DNA from: Roseiflexus sp. | GTDB taxonomy: Bacteria; Chloroflexota; Chloroflexia; Chloroflexales; Roseiflexaceae | Assembly (NCBI GenBank): GCA_025062325.1 | Contig: JANXAL010000105.1 | Span: 1-63,586 of the forward strand | Direction of reading: 5' to 3' | Length of the DNA stretch: 63,586 bases | Part shown: piece by piece, positions 1-9,017 of the stretch | Layout: every line of letters begins with the position of its first letter | How positions within the stretch are numbered: position 1 is the first letter of the stretch | Notes under the pieces: model-generated | The model's database searches: none | Told to the model about the DNA's origin: nothing | The model's input: only the letters and a program-made list of their open reading frames with translations | Program-made: the position numbers and the translations under genes

Positions 1-1505
1 GCCCAGCCGGTGCAGATGAGGATCAGTCCAGCGGCGCCGGATGTCAGAAGGATGCCTGCGCGGCGGGTGCGCTCAGCAATCCGTTCCACGCCCTGCGCCG
101 CCAGACCCCAGAGCACGAACGACGTATAGGCGGCGCCTTTCATAAAACCGTACTCATACGGTCTGCCAAAACGCAGCCAGATCAACGCTGCTGCTATTGC
201 GATAACCGTCAGCGTCCAGCGCAGTCGCAGTCGCTCGCCAGCGCCTGTGTCACGGTCTCGTCGCGGCGGCAGAGTCAGCGCAGCGCCTGCCAGCAACCCT
301 GTCATCAGCAGTGCAGCGCCCGCCAGCAGAGCGGGAGGTTGATCGCCTGCGCCGGTCAGACGGAACGCGGTCAGTCCCAGGATCTCATCCAGACTGATGA
401 ACCGATCCGGCCAGCTTTTTGGATCAATCAGCGAGTAGAGAAAGCTGAATCCCTCGAAGTAATCCTGGATCGCAAGCGCAGACGCAGCCAGTGTCAAACC
501 GGCGATCGTGAGCGCCGCCAGCGACAGCGAGACTGGCGTCTGGCGCGGCTGGGAATGACGCCACGTTTCGATCAGTCGCGCCGTTCCTGCGGCTGCAATG
601 AGCGGCGCAGCGATCACCAGCGCCGGGTAATAGGCGACCGGTACGGCAGCCAGAATAATCGCCGCCAGCAGCGCCACGCGCCATGCCGCCAGGCGACGCT
701 GCGCCAGATCATCGACTGCCGCCAGCCCGATGGTGAGCGTCAGCGCCAGCAGACACCAGGCCGACATCTGCATGCCGAAGTTGAAGTAGCCGATCCAGAG
801 CATCAGGGACGTTAGCGCAGTGAGTGTGGCGCCCAGGAATGCCGCAACCCTTCCTGATCCCATTGTTGCGCGCAGCCAGACATACACTGTCAGTACGGCG
901 AGTGCGCGCATAAACGCAATGACCGGTGCGAACGACGTCAGCGCACTGGCGCCGCTCAGGATCATGACCATTCCCTGGAACACGGAAAAGCCAAGAGTCA
1001 GTCCAATTCGCGGCGGGTGCGTCACCAGATCGCGCAGGAGACTCTGCGGCGCTTCCGGGATGCGCGGCAGAGGGTAGTCGACCAGGTGCTGCACCATTGG
1101 CAGGTAGGCTTCGGTATCCCAACCGCGTCCGATGATGGTCGGATAGCCATAACTGAGCAGCGGCAGGATGCCGGTCAGCAGCGCCAGCAGCGGAGGGATC
1201 AGCGCCTCCGGTTGGGCGCGCAGCCACGCCAGCAGTTGCGGCGGTCCTTCTGAACGCCAGGCGAGAGCATTCAGCACAGTGGCGCCGATCAGCGCGACAA
1301 CCAGGGTCCAGCGCAGGTTCAATGCCAGGCTTGCCAGCATGAACCCGCTCCAAAGCAGGACGGCATAGCCGATCAGCAGCGTCAACGGCGCACGGAACGG
1401 CGTGAGCGACGACGGCAGCGCCAGCCTTGCCACACCCCATCCGACATAACAGCATAACGCTGCCGCAACAATCAGGACGAGGCTCAGTTCGGCAACCAGT
1501 GGCAT
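1..1505 (-). CDS. Polytopic membrane protein, function unknown (partial)
   Basis: An open frame runs from an ATG at 1505 (start MPLVAELSLVL) to the left edge without a stop, so the C-terminus lies outside the window. The 500 or so visible residues are mostly Leu/Ala/Ile-rich hydrophobic stretches separated by short loops, enough for at least ten membrane spans. One longer extracytoplasmic-type loop carries GRGWDTEAYLPMVQHL, where an acidic residue soon after a first membrane span recalls the catalytic loop of GT-C glycosyltransferases. That resemblance is weak and I do not assign a function. Base composition and codon use look native. No convincing ribosome binding site was seen before the ATG. 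Confidence 0.75.
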   Translation of the reverse strand, partial: MPLVAELSLVLIVAAALCCYVGWGVARLALPSSLTPFRAPLTLLIGYAVLLWSGFMLASLALNLRWTLVVALIGATVLNALAWRSEGPPQLLAWLRAQPEALIPPLLALLTGILPLLSYGYPTIIGRGWDTEAYLPMVQHLVDYPLPRIPEAPQSLLRDLVTHPPRIGLTLGFSVFQGMVMILSGASALTSFAPVIAFMRALAVLTVYVWLRATMGSGRVAAFLGATLTALTSLMLWIGYFNFGMQMSAWCLLALTLTIGLAAVDDLAQRRLAAWRVALLAAIILAAVPVAYYPALVIAAPLIAAAGTARLIETWRHSQPRQTPVSLSLAALTIAGLTLAASALAIQDYFEGFSFLYSLIDPKSWPDRFISLDEILGLTAFRLTGAGDQPPALLAGAALLMTGLLAGAALTLPPRRDRDTGAGERLRLRWTLTVIAIAAALIWLRFGRPYEYGFMKGAAYTSFVLWGLAAQGVERIAERTRRAGILLTSGAAGLILICTGW

Positions 1506-1611
1506 GGATTACTCTGGCGATTGGCAAAGAAGCGCCCTGTCATATACATCTGCGAGCGCCAGGGTACAGCCGATGGCGGGGAGATGCACAGCGCTGTGAA
1601 GGTCGGAGGTT

Positions 1612-1760
1612 TCAGTTATGCGGTTCATTCTGTGACACGAGCATATATGCTCTCAATGATGGAATAGATTCGGTAATGCTGTGATTTTCGACCACGATCA
1701 TACTGTTCTGTAGATGGAGAAAACACTTCGACAATAAGCGTGAGATTGAGAGAAGATATA
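1612..1760 (-). pseudogene. Uma2-family (DUF820) gene remnant, frameshifted
   Basis: The minus strand encodes VEVFSPSTEQYDRGRK followed by SQHYR in one frame, then continues in another frame as ESIPSLRAYMLVSQNEPHN before a stop at 1612-1614. Joined, these read like the C-terminal half of a Uma2 (DUF820) PD-(D/E)XK-like protein, which usually shows VEVLSP, YDRG and IPSLREYVLV blocks. A one-base shift near 1690 separates the frames and no N-terminal half is visible, so this is a decayed copy. An intact paralogue lies at 4298-4915. Confidence 0.7.
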
Positions 1761-1970
1761 GCTCCGATATCAACACCGCACAAAGGCGCAGAGGCGCCAA
1801 GATTTCGCATCACGAGTTCGTCAATGATTACGAACCTTCCTCACTTCGCACGCGATCCGGCACTGCCTATCATACGAGGAAACCACGAGTTCCGCAAGCG
1901 GCGCGCAAAGTCTGTCGTTCAGGCGCGAGGCAAGAGGCATAGAGGGTTGAAGGTGGGAAGGTTCCAGGAA

Positions 1971-2061
1971 GAGCCGTTGCAATGCAACGGCTCCACAAGG
2001 AAGGCGGCGAGACCGATCTCCTTCTTCCCACAGGCCGCTCCATCGCAGGTTGCAATGCAAC
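1971..2061. repeat. Two GTTGCA-A-TGCAAC palindromes upstream of ilvE
   Basis: At 1971-1993 an 11-base arm, GAGCCGTTGCA, is followed by one base and its exact complement. A second copy of the core (GTTGCA, A, TGCAAC) is at 2049-2061, and both copies are followed by a similar CTCCRCAAGGAAG tail. The same GTTGC/GCAAC core recurs at 7976-8022, 8910-8928 and, more diverged, at 55680-55702. All copies are intergenic. Confidence 0.7.
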
Positions 2062-2145
2062 GGCTCCGCAAGGAAGACGGCAAGATGGCAGGTTGCAGGT
2101 TGAAGGTGAAAGGCGGGAAGACGTTCCTAACCCCTATTCCAAAGT

Positions 2146-2155
2146 CTGGTATGAT
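2146..2155 (+). promoter_or_regulatory. Probable extended -10 promoter of ilvE
   Basis: TATGAT at 2150-2155 is preceded by TGG, an extended -10 arrangement. No good -35 box is present. Transcription would start near 2162, about 34 bases before the ilvE ATG. Confidence 0.4.
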
Positions 2156-2195
2156 AGAAGAAATCCACCGCTTCACAGACACCAGGAATTGACCG

Positions 2196-3128
2196 ATGGC
2201 TTCCAACCGTTTTGCATTCTTCAATGGAGAGTTCGTCCCAATCGAGCAGGCGCAGGTCAGTGTGATGACGGCGGCGCTGAACTATGGTCTCGGCGTCTTC
2301 GAGGGCATTCGCGCTTACTGGAATGCTGATGATAGCCAGTTATACATCTTTCACCTCCGCGAACATATGGAGCGCCTGCACCGCTCGTGCAAGATCATGT
2401 TCATGAACCTGCCCTACAGCGTCGATGAACTGTGCGACCTGACCGTCGAACTGCTGCGACGCGAGGGGTTTCGTGAGGACGCCTACATTCGCCCGCTGGT
2501 CTTCAAGAGCGATCATACTATCACTGTCCGGCTCAACAACATGACCGATGCGTTTGCACTGTACGCTGTGCCTTTCGGTCAATACATCCCCGGAGCGGCG
2601 GTGCGCGCGTGTGTGTCGTCCTGGCGACGCATCGAAGACAATATCATGCCGTCGCGTGCAAAGGTGTCCGGCGGATATGTCAATTCAGCGCTGGCGAAGA
2701 CCGAAGCGCTGCTCAATGGCTATGATGAGGCGATTGTGCTCGGCAGCGACGGGCATGTTTCGGAGGCAAGCGCGGCGAACCTGTATATCGTGCGCAACGG
2801 CGCGCTGATTACGCCGCCGATCACCAGCGATATTCTCGAAGGAATCACTCGGCGGGTGGTAGCGCAATTGGCGCAAGCGGAGCTAGGCGTGCCGGTGATT
2901 GAGCGACCGATCGACCGGACTGAGTTGTATGTGGCAGAGGAAGCCTTCTTCTGCGGCACCGGCGCCGAGGTCAAGCCAATTATTGAGATCGACCGGCGAC
3001 CAGTGGGAAATGGCGCCGTCGGCGAGATCACAGCGCGCCTGGTGGAATTGTATAGCGCCGTCGTGCGTGGCCGGTTGCCCGCCTACCGCGCCTGGTGTAC
3101 GCCAGTGTACACGGGCGAAGGAGGGTGA
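2196..3128 (+). CDS. ilvE: Branched-chain amino acid aminotransferase
   Basis: This 310-residue fold-type IV PLP enzyme should transfer amino groups between glutamate and the 2-oxo acids of valine, leucine and isoleucine in the cytoplasm. The N-terminus has the family pattern of FFNGEFVP followed by ALNYGLGVFEGIRAY. The PLP lysine is probably K156 in PSRAKVSGGYVNSALAK. The downstream EASAANLYIV block and FFCGTGAEVKPI match the cofactor and substrate loops, and the length fits the family. The stop lies two bases before the start of the thiolase gene, so the two are probably cotranscribed. The C-terminal tail after RLVELY is a few residues longer than usual. Confidence 0.95.
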   Translation: MASNRFAFFNGEFVPIEQAQVSVMTAALNYGLGVFEGIRAYWNADDSQLYIFHLREHMERLHRSCKIMFMNLPYSVDELCDLTVELLRREGFREDAYIRPLVFKSDHTITVRLNNMTDAFALYAVPFGQYIPGAAVRACVSSWRRIEDNIMPSRAKVSGGYVNSALAKTEALLNGYDEAIVLGSDGHVSEASAANLYIVRNGALITPPITSDILEGITRRVVAQLAQAELGVPVIERPIDRTELYVAEEAFFCGTGAEVKPIIEIDRRPVGNGAVGEITARLVELYSAVVRGRLPAYRAWCTPVYTGEGG

Positions 3129-3130
3129 CG

Positions 3131-4288
3131 ATGGCTGAGGCATGGCTGATCGAAGCGGTTCGCACACCGATCGGAAAGCGAGGGAAGGCGCTGCGCGATA
3201 TGCACCCCGTTGATCTCCTCGGTCAACACATTGCCGCATTACTGGCGCGCGTCGGCGTCGATCCCGCCGCCATCGACGATGTTATCGCCGGGTGTGTTGG
3301 TCAGTCCGGTGAACAGTCCGCCAATATCGCGCGCAACGCCTGGCTTGCCGCCGGTCTGCCCGAATCGGTCCCGGCGACCACCATTGACCGGCAGTGCGGT
3401 TCGAGCCTGCAGGCGATCCATTTCGCTGCACAGGGGGTTATGGCAGGCGCCTACGACCTGGTTATCGCCGCTGGCGTCGAGTCGATGACCCGCGTGCCAA
3501 TCGGCGCTTCGATTGCGGTTGGACCGGGTACGCCCCTCAGTCCGGGTCTTGCGCAGCGCTACGGTCTGGAGCGCGGATGGTTCGATCAGGCGCGCGGTGC
3601 GGAGTGGATGGCGCGCGAGTGGCATTTCACGCGCGAAGACCTTGATCAGTATAGCCTGCGCAGTCATCGCCTGGCTGCGGACGCGCGCGCCGCTGGTCGT
3701 TTCGCTGCCGAAATCATTCTGGTCGCTCTGCCAGAAGGCGGCGTGTTCGATGCCGATGAAGGCATTCGCGCCGACACGTCGGCAGAGCAGCTTGCGGCCC
3801 TCAAACCTGCCTTCCCCGACCTCGAACTGATCACTGCTGGCAACGCCAGCCAGATTTCCGACGGCGCAGCAGCGGCGCTGATTGCATCTCCGGCGGCTGC
3901 GCGCGCACTGGGGCTGCGACCGAAGGCGCGGTTTGTCGCCTTCGCCGTTGTCGGCGTCGATCCGGTCACGATGCTGACTGGACCGATCCCGGCGACGCGC
4001 CGTGTGCTGGAACGGGCCGGTCTCCAGGTGGAGGACATTGATCTGTTCGAGGTCAACGAAGCGTTTGCGCCAGTGGTACTGGCGTGGCAGAAGGAGATCG
4101 GCGCACCCTGGGATCGGGTCAATGTCAATGGCGGCGCGATTGCGCTCGGTCATCCGTTGGGGGCGACGGGCGGACGGATCATGGCGACGCTGCTGCACGA
4201 ACTGGAGCGGCGTGGTGGTCGTTACGGGCTGATTGCCATCTGCGAGGGGGGCGGCATGGCAAATGCGACGATCATCGAGCGCGTGTAG
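3131..4288 (+). CDS. Thiolase (acetyl-CoA acetyltransferase family)
   Basis: A 385-residue thiolase. The nucleophilic cysteine is C89 in DRQCGSSLQAIH, the catalytic histidine is H341 in GGAIALGHPLGATGGR, and the second cysteine is C371 in CEGGGMAN, all at standard spacing. It either condenses two acetyl-CoA to acetoacetyl-CoA or cleaves 3-ketoacyl-CoA; sequence alone does not decide which. The ATG at 3131 is chosen because GGAGG at 3120-3124 precedes it at good distance and it sits two bases after the ilvE stop. An in-frame ATG at 3095 lies inside ilvE. Cotranscription with ilvE would fit branched-chain keto acid or acyl-CoA metabolism, but that link is inference. Confidence 0.93.
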   Translation: MAEAWLIEAVRTPIGKRGKALRDMHPVDLLGQHIAALLARVGVDPAAIDDVIAGCVGQSGEQSANIARNAWLAAGLPESVPATTIDRQCGSSLQAIHFAAQGVMAGAYDLVIAAGVESMTRVPIGASIAVGPGTPLSPGLAQRYGLERGWFDQARGAEWMAREWHFTREDLDQYSLRSHRLAADARAAGRFAAEIILVALPEGGVFDADEGIRADTSAEQLAALKPAFPDLELITAGNASQISDGAAAALIASPAAARALGLRPKARFVAFAVVGVDPVTMLTGPIPATRRVLERAGLQVEDIDLFEVNEAFAPVVLAWQKEIGAPWDRVNVNGGAIALGHPLGATGGRIMATLLHELERRGGRYGLIAICEGGGMANATIIERV

Positions 4289-4297
4289 CGCCTTGCT

Positions 4298-4915
4298 TCA
4301 CTCCGCGTCGAACACCTCATCGACGCTAACGGCAAAGCCGTCGAGCAGTCGGGAGGCTGCCTGTTCGCCGCGACGGAACGCGCCAAACGTCCGGTATGCG
4401 TCGTCCTCCAGAACCAGGACCGTGATCGTTTCGTCCAGCGGATTGACAATCCAGTACTCAGGAATCCCCGCCTGAGCGTAGTCACGCGGCTTCTCGACGG
4501 TATCACGCTCCGGATTATCGGGACTCACAATCTCAACAACGAGATCGGCGCCCAGCCAGAACTCGTTCTGGTTTCGCGGATCGCGGGCATCACAGAGGAG
4601 CAGAATATCCGGCTCACGGAAAGCGCCTGGACGCACCTGCAACCGTAAAGGGGCATAGAATACGGCGCCGCCCCTGGGTCGCACGAACGCGAGAAAAGCG
4701 AGCACGAGGAAGAGCGAAATCGCCTGATGCTTTCGCGTTGGCATGGGCAACACCTCGATCACGCCATCAGTAAACTCGATGAGATGATTGGTCTGCCGGG
4801 TGAGGGCGAGGTACTGCTCCACGCTCCAGAGACCCTGCAAGGCGTCCAGGTCGATATCAAGACCATCGGCAGCGCGCACCATACGAAGCTGACCTGTTGG
4901 TGTCGGGGCTGTCAT
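4298..4915 (-). CDS. Uma2 family (DUF820) putative endonuclease
   Basis: About 205 residues. The Uma2/DUF820 core is visible as FREPDILLLC, then LVVEIVSPDNPERDTVEKPRDY, then AGIPEYWIVNP, which carries the acidic residues and lysine of the PD-(D/E)XK nuclease fold. The family is strongly expanded in Chloroflexota and cyanobacteria; its biological role is not established. The start is placed at the ATG at 4915 (MTAPTPTGQL), with an AGAGATG stretch just upstream. An in-frame ATG at 4957 would add 14 residues. The gene converges on the thiolase gene with a nine-base gap. A broken paralogue lies at 1612-1760. Confidence 0.85.
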   Translation of the reverse strand: MTAPTPTGQLRMVRAADGLDIDLDALQGLWSVEQYLALTRQTNHLIEFTDGVIEVLPMPTRKHQAISLFLVLAFLAFVRPRGGAVFYAPLRLQVRPGAFREPDILLLCDARDPRNQNEFWLGADLVVEIVSPDNPERDTVEKPRDYAQAGIPEYWIVNPLDETITVLVLEDDAYRTFGAFRRGEQAASRLLDGFAVSVDEVFDAE

Positions 4916-4946
4916 AAGACATCTCTGCTGCTCAATCCTGAGCGCA

Positions 4947-4974
4947 TTGCTCTGCAATATAGTGGTAGTATAAT
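4947..4974 (+). promoter_or_regulatory. Probable promoter of ppc
   Basis: TTGCTC at 4947-4952 and a consensus TATAAT at 4969-4974 are separated by 16 bases. The predicted start near 4981 leaves a leader of about 170 bases before the PEP carboxylase gene. The leader contains a run of near repeats of GGTTCT/TTCTCGG at about 5109-5145. Confidence 0.5.
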
Positions 4975-5149
4975 CTGGCGTTCCAGACCATGCAAGGTAC
5001 GCAGAGCAGGCGCTGCCTCAAGCGGACAGGCGGACTGAGCGCGGGAAGCGGCATGCTTCTCAAACAGGTATACTGAACACGCTGGGCCCATGCGGCGATC
5101 AGCGCCTTCTTCGGTTCTTGGTTCTCGGTTCTCAGTTCTCTGCTCAACT

Positions 5150-7966
5150 ATGTCCCATTCACCATACAATCAGCGCCGCGAAAGCGAACGTCTCTCGGAA
5201 ACAATCCGTTTTCTCGGCAATCTTCTTGGCGACGTTATCCGCGAACAGGCGGGTGAAGCAGCGTTTCAGCTCGTTGAACGTCTGCGGACATTAGGAAAGG
5301 AGCTGCGCACTGGTGCACTAGACCGCGCCGACGCCGAACTGCGCACATTAGCATCTCAGATGACTGTCGCCGAGATCCAGACGGTCATCAAAGCGTTCAA
5401 TGCCTACTTTCTGCTCGTCAATCTCGCCGAACAGATGCAGCGCGCCTGGGTTCTGCGTGATCGTGAGCGGCACAATCCGCATGCGCCGCGCCCCGAGTCG
5501 ATTGCTGCCGCTATCGCTGAACTTCACGCATGCGGCACCCCTGCGAACAAGATTCAGGAATGGCTCGATACTGCCCGCATCCAGCCGGTCTTCACCGCCC
5601 ATCCAACCGAAGCGCGCCGTCGCACGGCACTGGAAAAGGTGCGTCGGTTGGCAACGCTCCTCGACCAGCGAACCGGCGATTTGCATGGCTTCGCGCTCGA
5701 GGAAAACACCACTCGCATTTACGAAGAGATCGTCTCACTGTGGCAGACTGATGAGGTGCGCGTGGTCAAACCGACCGTGATCGATGAGGTTAAGAACGGC
5801 ATGTTCTATTTCGAGAGCGTGTTGTTCGATCTGATCCCGCGCCTCTACCGCGAACTGGAGTACGCTCTTCGCACAGTCTATCCTGACTGCGAGTGGCGCG
5901 TACCGCCGCTGCTGCGCTACGGCGCATGGATGGGCGGAGACCGCGACGGCAACCCGAATGTCACCCACACGGTCACCCTTCAGGCGGTGCGCATGATGCG
6001 AATCGCCGCCATCGAGCGACATATTGCCTCAATTGAGGAACTCAGCCATCGTCTGGGTCAGTCCACACGGCAAGCGCCGGTCAGCGACGAACTGCGCGAG
6101 TCGCTAGCGCGTGACGCTGCGCTCTTTCCCGATGTCGCCGATCTGCTGGCGCACCGCAACCCTTACGAACTCTACCGACAGAAGTGCACTTACATCCGCG
6201 AGAAACTGCTGCGCACCCTCGACCACGCCCGCACTGCGGCGCTCGACTGGGGACGATCGCAGTCGCTGCCAGTCGGCGCTTATTTCAGGCGCAGCGATCT
6301 GCTGGCTGATCTGAATGTGATGGATCGGAGCCTGCGCGCTAACAATGCTGCCATCGTTGCCAATGGCGCTCTGCGTGATCTCATTCGCCAGGTCGAGGTC
6401 TTCGGGCTGCACATGGCAACGCTCGATATTCGGCAGCATAGCGAGCGTCACGCTGCTGCGCTCGCTGAGGTGCTGGCTGCTGCGGGAGTCTGTGCCGACT
6501 ACACTGCGCTCAATGAAACCGAACGGATCGATCTGCTGTCGCGCGAACTTGGAAATCCGCGTCCCCTCATTCCAGCCCATCTCGACTACTCGCCCGATAC
6601 GGTCGAGGTTATTGCTACCTTCCGCACAATTGCCGCCATTCTGGATCAGCTCAGCCCTGAAGCGATTGAGACCTACATTGTCAGTATGACGCGCGGCGCC
6701 AGCGATCTGCTAGCGCCGCTCCTGCTGGCAAAAGAGGCGGGACTGTTCCGCCCCTTCCGCTTCAGTCGCCTGAACATTGCGCCGCTCTTCGAGACCGGCG
6801 CCGACCTTGCGTGTTGCGATACCGTTCTCGAGACATGCTTGCGGCTGCCGGTCTATCGCGATCACCTGGCATTGCGCGGCAATCTGCAGGAAGTGATGAT
6901 CGGCTATTCCGACAGCAATAAAGATGTTGGGTATGTCGCCGCTAACTGGGCGCTCTACCAGGCGCAGCGCAAACTGCGCGATTTTGGGCGACGCCACGGC
7001 ATTCAGATGCGCCTGTTCCACGGTCGCGGCGGTGCGATTGGGCGCGGCGGGGGACCGGCGAACCACGCCATCCTGGCGCAGCCGCCTGGCAGCATCGGCA
7101 ATCAGATCAAAATCACTGAGCAGGGTGAAGTCATTGCCGACCGCTACGGGCTGCCGCTGCTGGCGCACCGCCACATCGAACAGGTCGTGAACGCCGTGCT
7201 GCGCGCCGGTCTGCTGCAGCGCGATGACCCTCCTGAGGAATGGACGCAGGCGCTCGAACAACTGGCGGCGCTCTCACAGCGTCACTATCGCGCTCTGGTC
7301 TACGAGCGCTCTGATTTTGTGCCATACTTCCGCAATGTCACACCGATTGCCGAAATCAGTCGCCTGAACATTGGCAGCCGCCCCGCCAGCCGCCGCAATA
7401 CCGAGCGCATTGAGGACCTGCGCGCCATCCCGTGGGTGTTTAGCTGGATGCAGAGTCGGCATACCCTGCCAGGGTGGTATGGCTTGGGGTTCGCCCTCGA
7501 GACCTTTGTGTACGAAGGGGCAATAAGGGAAGCGTCGGGGTCAGCCATCGATCGGCTGGCGCTGCTGCAGGAAATGTACGCCCACTGGTCCTTTTTCCGT
7601 GTTATGATCGACAATGCCCAGATGATCCTGGGCAAGGCCGATCTCCACATCGCCTCACGCTACGCCGAACTGGCGCCTGATCAGAAGGCGGCTGCCGCCA
7701 TCTTTGCCGCCGTCCGCGAGGAGTATGAACGCGCCAATCGGATGATCCGCCAGATCGCGCAGATTGATCGTCTGCTCGACAACAGCCCGGTGCTGCAACG
7801 CTCGATTCAGCGCCGCAATCCATACATCGATCCGATGAGTTATCTCCAGATCGAACTGTTGCGGCGTTTACGCGCAGCCCCCGACGGACCAGATCACGTT
7901 GCGCTCGAGAACGCCATTCTGCTGAGCATCAGCGGCCTGGCGGCAGGACTGATGAACACTGGCTAG
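5150..7966 (+). CDS. ppc: Phosphoenolpyruvate carboxylase
   Basis: This 938-residue cytoplasmic enzyme carboxylates PEP to oxaloacetate, the anaplerotic feed of the citric acid cycle. Family blocks appear in order: VFTAHPTEARRRT with the catalytic His near residue 150, GGDRDGNPNVT, GYSDSNKDVGYVAANW near 585, and FHGRGGAIGRGGGP near 622. It ends in AAGLMNTG, the nearly invariant PEPC C-terminus, so it is complete. The start is placed at ATG 5150 (MSHSPYNQRR); an in-frame ATG at 5090 would add 20 residues encoded by the TTCTCGGTT-type repeats and is unlikely. In phototrophic Chloroflexota it would serve CO2 fixation alongside the 3-hydroxypropionate route, but that context is inferred. Confidence 0.97.
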   Translation: MSHSPYNQRRESERLSETIRFLGNLLGDVIREQAGEAAFQLVERLRTLGKELRTGALDRADAELRTLASQMTVAEIQTVIKAFNAYFLLVNLAEQMQRAWVLRDRERHNPHAPRPESIAAAIAELHACGTPANKIQEWLDTARIQPVFTAHPTEARRRTALEKVRRLATLLDQRTGDLHGFALEENTTRIYEEIVSLWQTDEVRVVKPTVIDEVKNGMFYFESVLFDLIPRLYRELEYALRTVYPDCEWRVPPLLRYGAWMGGDRDGNPNVTHTVTLQAVRMMRIAAIERHIASIEELSHRLGQSTRQAPVSDELRESLARDAALFPDVADLLAHRNPYELYRQKCTYIREKLLRTLDHARTAALDWGRSQSLPVGAYFRRSDLLADLNVMDRSLRANNAAIVANGALRDLIRQVEVFGLHMATLDIRQHSERHAAALAEVLAAAGVCADYTALNETERIDLLSRELGNPRPLIPAHLDYSPDTVEVIATFRTIAAILDQLSPEAIETYIVSMTRGASDLLAPLLLAKEAGLFRPFRFSRLNIAPLFETGADLACCDTVLETCLRLPVYRDHLALRGNLQEVMIGYSDSNKDVGYVAANWALYQAQRKLRDFGRRHGIQMRLFHGRGGAIGRGGGPANHAILAQPPGSIGNQIKITEQGEVIADRYGLPLLAHRHIEQVVNAVLRAGLLQRDDPPEEWTQALEQLAALSQRHYRALVYERSDFVPYFRNVTPIAEISRLNIGSRPASRRNTERIEDLRAIPWVFSWMQSRHTLPGWYGLGFALETFVYEGAIREASGSAIDRLALLQEMYAHWSFFRVMIDNAQMILGKADLHIASRYAELAPDQKAAAAIFAAVREEYERANRMIRQIAQIDRLLDNSPVLQRSIQRRNPYIDPMSYLQIELLRRLRAAPDGPDHVALENAILLSISGLAAGLMNTG

Positions 7967-7975
7967 GCGCAGAGA

Positions 7976-8022
7976 CGTTGCACGAGGTGAGACGTTGCGT
8001 TGCAACGTCTCAACCCGTGCAA
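7976..8022. repeat. GTTGC/GCAAC hairpin between convergent genes
   Basis: Inner arms GAGACGTTGC (7988-7997) and GCAACGTCTC (8001-8010) enclose three bases. Outer arms GTTGCACG (7976-7983) and CGTGCAAC (8015-8022) extend the stem across a poorly paired four-base segment. It lies between the ends of ppc and the minus-strand gene at 8049, where it could terminate both transcripts. There is no T-run, so that role is uncertain. Confidence 0.7.
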
Positions 8023-8048
8023 CATTGGCGGATGGCAGATTGCTCGCA

Positions 8049-8684
8049 TCACCAGACAATGATCGGGAGATCGTGCGCAACGCTTACATCGGCGGCTTCG
8101 CGCAGGACCCTTAGGCAACGACGAACCGGATGCCTGGGTTTCACGCCAGCCTGATCCAGCATTCCTTCCAGTTCGACCAGCTCACGCTGAAGCGCCACTG
8201 ACGAACCGAAACTGACGACCGACTCCTCAATTGGCGTGTCTTCCTCTTCTTCTGATTCTTCCTCAATCCAGATCGGCTCAGGAAAATCGGCTGGCAGGTA
8301 GTATCCACCCTCACCCTGATGCTTGATCAGATGGGGGAAGCGAGTTGGCTGTTTGTCCTCCCAGACGGCAGCTAGCAACGGGTCAGGCTCTTCATCGAAC
8401 TCGAAATTTGGCGCCAACAGCGGCTTGATGTCCCGACCGTTCTCCAGATAGATAGCGATGAGGCGCAGCAGGAGGAGATCGCGGTACCGTTCGATGCCGC
8501 CTTCCCAAATTTCAACGCCGGGATTCGCCAGGAGATCGACATCTACACCCTCCTCCCGTAGCAAGTCCTGCACCTTGATCAACCAGTCACGCTCCGACTC
8601 ATACTGCTCGCGGTCTTCTTCGGGAAGGGCGGTGAACATAGAACCGACGACAAGATCCAGCTCCGTTATTCCGTTGTCTGACAT
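8049..8684 (-). CDS. Acidic hypothetical protein
   Basis: A 211-residue protein I do not recognise. It is acidic, with a very acidic linker EEESEEEEDTP near the middle, flanked by a mostly helical N-terminal half (EEDREQYESERDWLIKVQDL) and a C-terminal half ending in VAHDLPIIVW. No signal peptide, membrane span or catalytic motif was seen. The start at ATG 8684 (MSDNGITELDL) is preceded by AAGGATG at about 12 bases; longer in-frame starts run into non-protein-like sequence. It converges on ppc. Confidence 0.7.
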   Translation of the reverse strand: MSDNGITELDLVVGSMFTALPEEDREQYESERDWLIKVQDLLREEGVDVDLLANPGVEIWEGGIERYRDLLLLRLIAIYLENGRDIKPLLAPNFEFDEEPDPLLAAVWEDKQPTRFPHLIKHQGEGGYYLPADFPEPIWIEEESEEEEDTPIEESVVSFGSSVALQRELVELEGMLDQAGVKPRHPVRRCLRVLREAADVSVAHDLPIIVW

Positions 8685-9017
8685 ACGTAGGCATCCTTCA
8701 CGATGGATATACTGTATTATGGAAGACGACGTATCCTGGCACATTTGCATTGTGCCGACGGATCCATCGATCTGACGGTCCTTACCCGGCATCCGAGCGC
8801 CAGTAAGCGTCGGCGCCTGCTCGTGTTTATTGCAGGTGCGTGAGGAGTATACCACATCTATCAGTTTCTGATCATTGACAGGGGATGCCTGTTTGACGTA
8901 TAGTGGTACAGTGTTGCAGCGCAACGCTCAATGGCGTCGCTAAGTGTCTAATCCTTCCTCAAGGCGTCCCCGCCGGGTTCCATACATTCCTGGCGACATT
9001 GTCGTGTGGAGGTTTGC
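8685..9017. other. Divergent intergenic region with an imperfect GTTGC/GCAAC palindrome
   Basis: These 333 bases separate the acidic hypothetical gene (minus) from the VanW-like gene (plus). The only structured element seen is AGTGTTGC (8910-8917), AGC, GCAACGCT (8921-8928), an imperfect member of the GTTGC/GCAAC family. No gene was found. Confidence 0.5.

Larger units (their letters stand above)
1761..2195. other. Intergenic region before ilvE
   Basis: No convincing gene was found in these 435 bases. They hold the two palindromes described separately, low-complexity purine-rich sequence (repeated forms of AAGGTGGGAAG and GGTTGCAGGTTGAAGG), and the probable ilvE promoter at its right end. 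Confidence 0.6.

Noticed and set aside
709-1527. Minus-strand frame overlapping the membrane protein
   Set aside because: It is Arg/Ala/Cys-rich with no hydrophobic pattern, while another frame in the same place gives a clean polytopic membrane protein.
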